Positions 6,014 through 7,740 of a stretch of 7,740 nucleotides of DNA are shown here, piece after piece. A program made the translations under genes and the position numbers. The DNA lies in assembly GCA_010024525.1 (NCBI GenBank), contig RGGS01000052.1, positions 1-7,740 of the forward strand, read 5' to 3'. Origin of the DNA: Verrucomicrobiota bacterium. Lineage in GTDB: Bacteria > Verrucomicrobiota > Verrucomicrobiia > Methylacidiphilales > Verrucolacustridaceae. Position 1 is the stretch's first letter. Every line of letters begins with the position of its first letter. The notes beneath the pieces were generated by a model, which was not told the DNA's origin, did no database searches, and worked only from the letters and a program-made list of their open reading frames with translations.

Positions 6014-6697
6014 ATGTTTCAAAAGTCATGGTCCATCTACGATGCGCTTTCGGAAAAGAACTACATGCACCACCGGGAGATTTATGCCCGGGTCGCGGAA
6101 TGGTTGGGGAGGCGGGGTGGGAAAGGGTACTCGATTTTGGATCTGGGTTGCGGGAGCGTCCGCTTTCTCGCGCCGTGCCTAAAGAAACATCCCCCGGCCA
6201 TGTATGTCGGGGTGGACCTGTCGGCGGCGGCTTTGGAGGAGGCCAAGGAGCAATTGGAGGGCTTGTTCCATGTGGCCCTCCGTCAGGAGGAGATGGTGGA
6301 AGCCTTGGAAAGGTCCAAGACGAGATTTGAGGTGATCTTTTCAGGTTATGCCCTGCACCATCTCGACGTGGCGCAGAAGGAAAAATTTTTATCCCTTTGC
6401 GTCGAGAGGTTGGTCCCTGGGGCTGCCCTGCTTTTGGTCGATGTGGTCCGGGAAGAGGGGGAGAGCCGGGAGGCGTACATCGCAAGATATTTGGATGACA
6501 TGAGGCGGGATTGGACCGAGGTGCCCAGGCATGAGTTGGAGGAGGCGTGTGCCCACGTGCAGGCCTATGATTTTCCGGAGACGGAGTCGGATCTTGGCGA
6601 AATGGGAAAGAGAGCAGGGTTTGCGGGTATGAAGCGGTTAGCCCGCTTTGGTCCCCATCAGCTCTGGGAACTTCCCACCGGCAAAAAAGCAGGGTAA
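6014..6697 (+). CDS. Class I SAM-dependent methyltransferase
   Basis: This 227-residue cytoplasmic protein has the Rossmann-type methyltransferase fold pattern. Motif I is ILDLGCGSVRFL (41-52), the acidic residue ending strand 2 is D68 in YVGVDLS, and the motif IV region is FEVIFSGYALHHLD (105-118). A later GAALLLVD strand (136-143) follows. The HH after the motif IV strand and overall size resemble small-molecule methyltransferases of the Methyltransf_12/25 type. The acceptor is unknown. One oddity is that the third glycine of GxGxG is a valine (V49). ATG 6014 is chosen because it precedes the first recognisable helix; only a G-rich stretch lies upstream and no clean Shine-Dalgarno. The frame stays open far upstream across the divergent MFS gene, but that part is shadow sequence. 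The split secreted-protein gene follows 53 bp after the stop. Confidence 0.88.
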   Translation: MFQKSWSIYDALSEKNYMHHREIYARVAEWLGRRGGKGYSILDLGCGSVRFLAPCLKKHPPAMYVGVDLSAAALEEAKEQLEGLFHVALRQEEMVEALERSKTRFEVIFSGYALHHLDVAQKEKFLSLCVERLVPGAALLLVDVVREEGESREAYIARYLDDMRRDWTEVPRHELEEACAHVQAYDFPETESDLGEMGKRAGFAGMKRLARFGPHQLWELPTGKKAG

Positions 6698-6750
6698 CGC
6701 AAAGTTGAAAAAGCCGGTTGAGAAACGCAAAAAACGGACTTAATTACAGT

Positions 6751-6951
6751 ATGCGTCTTACAATCCTGTTTTTGGCCTGTATGGGGTTCTCGGCAGGATG
6801 GACGGCGGAAAATTTCACGGCAGATTATTACCAAGCGGCGACGGCGAAATACCTGGGAAAGGAAATTAAACTCCGGATTGCCTCGGTGGAACCCAACAAC
6901 CAACTGACCCAGCTCGATTCGGACTTTGTCTGGATCTGGCGAAGATGTTGA
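6751..6951 (+). pseudogene. N-terminal fragment of a split secreted protein
   Basis: ATG 6751 opens a 66-residue frame with a clear signal peptide: MR, a hydrophobic core to about residue 14, and a probable cut after WTA (17-19). The mature part begins ENFTADYYQAATAKYLGKE and continues with beta-strand-like sequence, then ends abruptly as WIWRRC at TGA 6949-6951. The other frame picks up at once and ends with a C-terminal anchor. The shape suggests one secreted protein broken by a one-base loss near 6937-6944. Adding one base to the GG of TGGC would read WIWAKML and join the two. The ADYYQ...YLGKE opening resembles secreted proteins I recall from Verrucomicrobiota, of unknown function. No clear Shine-Dalgarno precedes the ATG; a TTG at 6718 is an in-frame alternative that would bury the signal peptide. 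A genuine two-gene arrangement cannot be excluded. Confidence 0.6.
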
Positions 6952-7715
6952 ATCAGCCCTCAACCTCCGGGAGGTTGGTCGAGGGAAAATTTTTGGGGAA
7001 AGACATCGGTCCAGTGCTGCCTGCGGGAATTTGCCAGCAAGCCCCCTTTTATCTTCAGGTGGGACAGAGTGCGGAGATGGCGGACAATCGAAACGGGGAG
7101 GAGCCGGTTTCTGGAACTCTGATGGTCACCCCAAAAGCCAAACCGGTGGCGGTCCAACCGCCCGTTTTGCCGGTGCCTGGGTTGGCCGCAAAGGCGTTGC
7201 CTCCTTTGGCCCCTCCGCCGGTGGGTTTGACCAAGCCGGCCAAAAAGCAGTGGGTGGTCTGCCGATCCAAAAACACCGGAAATCTGGAACTGAAGCTGGG
7301 GCAAAACGTGCAGCTGAAAGACGGGGTCTATGAGGTGACGGGTCAGGATGGAAAATTGTCAGTGCTGGGTCAGTCAAGCGTGGTGGAGCTGTTGCCTTAT
7401 CCGGACGATTCCATCGCCCTGACTCCCGAGGAGGCAAAGGCAGCCTTGAAGCAATACGTGGATCTGGAGAAGAAGGAGCCGGCGGTGGCTCCCCTTTTGA
7501 CGGAAAGTAAAGAAGTGTGGGAGAGGTTGGCGGGCACTGCCGTGGCGGCGGCTCCGACTGCCGGGTTGCCCAAGCTGGAAGAGGTGGAGACGGCGGCGGG
7601 GGTGGAGGAGTCAGCGTTCAGCCCTTGGCCATGGATGTTGGGCGGGTTGGGAGGACTGGCTCTCTTTGTCTGGATCGGATGGGCTTGGTTTCGAAGGGGT
7701 TCAGTCCGGGCCTGA
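6945..7715 (+). CDS. C-terminally anchored protein of unknown function, probably the rest of the split gene
   Basis: This frame encodes 256 residues from ATG 6945, overlapping the preceding fragment by 7 nt. It has no signal peptide of its own. Residues 60-100 are rich in Pro, Ala, Val and Lys and look like a linker. Residues 103-150 (WVVCRSKN...VELLPY) look like a small beta-rich domain, and 158-215 are charged, helix-prone and Ala-rich. A single hydrophobic segment at about 226-249 (WPWMLGGLGGLALFVWIGWAWF) is followed by RRGSVRA, a positive-inside anchor. A C-terminal anchor with a long linker makes most sense on an exported protein, so the missing signal peptide is probably the one in the fragment before it. 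GAAG lies just before ATG 6945, too close for a normal ribosome site. I recognise no enzyme motif. The final 25 bp of the window hold no supported feature. Confidence 0.7.
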   Translation: MLNQPSTSGRLVEGKFLGKDIGPVLPAGICQQAPFYLQVGQSAEMADNRNGEEPVSGTLMVTPKAKPVAVQPPVLPVPGLAAKALPPLAPPPVGLTKPAKKQWVVCRSKNTGNLELKLGQNVQLKDGVYEVTGQDGKLSVLGQSSVVELLPYPDDSIALTPEEAKAALKQYVDLEKKEPAVAPLLTESKEVWERLAGTAVAAAPTAGLPKLEEVETAAGVEESAFSPWPWMLGGLGGLALFVWIGWAWFRRGSVRA

Positions 7716-7740
7716 CGGTTTTAGGGTGCCCCAGCCAATG

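Noticed and set aside
6705..6746. TTGAAA (6705) or TTGAGA (6718) as the -35 of a promoter for the split secreted gene.
   Set aside because: No acceptable -10 lies at 16-18 nt. The TAATTA at 6741-6746 matches poorly and would place transcription start inside the ATG.
7716..7740. ATG at 7738-7740 as the start of a following gene.
   Set aside because: It is the last codon in the window, has no clear ribosome site and cannot be tested.
1..7740. Search for CRISPR repeats, tRNA or rRNA genes, transposase or integrase, toxin-antitoxin pairs, phage or defence genes.
   Set aside because: Nothing matching was seen on either strand; the coding content is transport, envelope and two small enzymes.

Overview
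The window reads as an ordinary, gene-dense, high-GC bacterial chromosome segment, most likely from the Verrucomicrobiota. The best taxonomic evidence is the M23 peptidase at the left. Its FHKGIDI, EHRW-like and HLHFE blocks, the preceding SGMFGFVR segment and the C-terminal extension match the style of secreted M23 proteins I recall from that phylum. The AGATTA-type hexamer runs in intergenic DNA and the secreted ADYYQ...YLGKE-type protein at the right agree with this. The assignment rests on memory of family style, not on a search. I see no tRNA, rRNA, CRISPR array, insertion sequence, integrase or phage gene.

Layout from left to right: a probable last few codons of an upstream gene; a secreted M23 metallopeptidase (+); a convergent two-gene minus-strand unit made of a TauE/SafE-type (TSUP) membrane transporter followed by a DUF4410-like lipoprotein, joined by an ATGA overlap; a 74-bp divergent intergenic region; a plus-strand unit of a metabolite:H+ symporter-type MFS transporter and a Nudix hydrolase 11 bp apart; a tail-to-tail MFS transporter on the minus strand whose stop codon shares a CTAG with the Nudix stop; a 120-bp divergent intergenic region; a small class I SAM-dependent methyltransferase (+); and a secreted, membrane-anchored protein of unknown function that appears split by a one-base frameshift.

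Functionally the window is mostly envelope and transport. It holds one periplasmic or cell-surface peptidoglycan or peptide hydrolase, one lipoprotein, three transporters of unknown substrate and one C-terminally anchored secreted protein, with two cytoplasmic enzymes (Nudix, methyltransferase). The gene pairs (TSUP with DUF4410, MHS with Nudix) are probably co-transcribed, but nothing ties the window into one pathway. I do not see a convincing new multi-gene system. The points most worth checking are the split reading frame at the right end, the hexamer repeats at two gene starts, and a plus-strand intrinsic terminator built from the overlapping stop region of two convergent genes.
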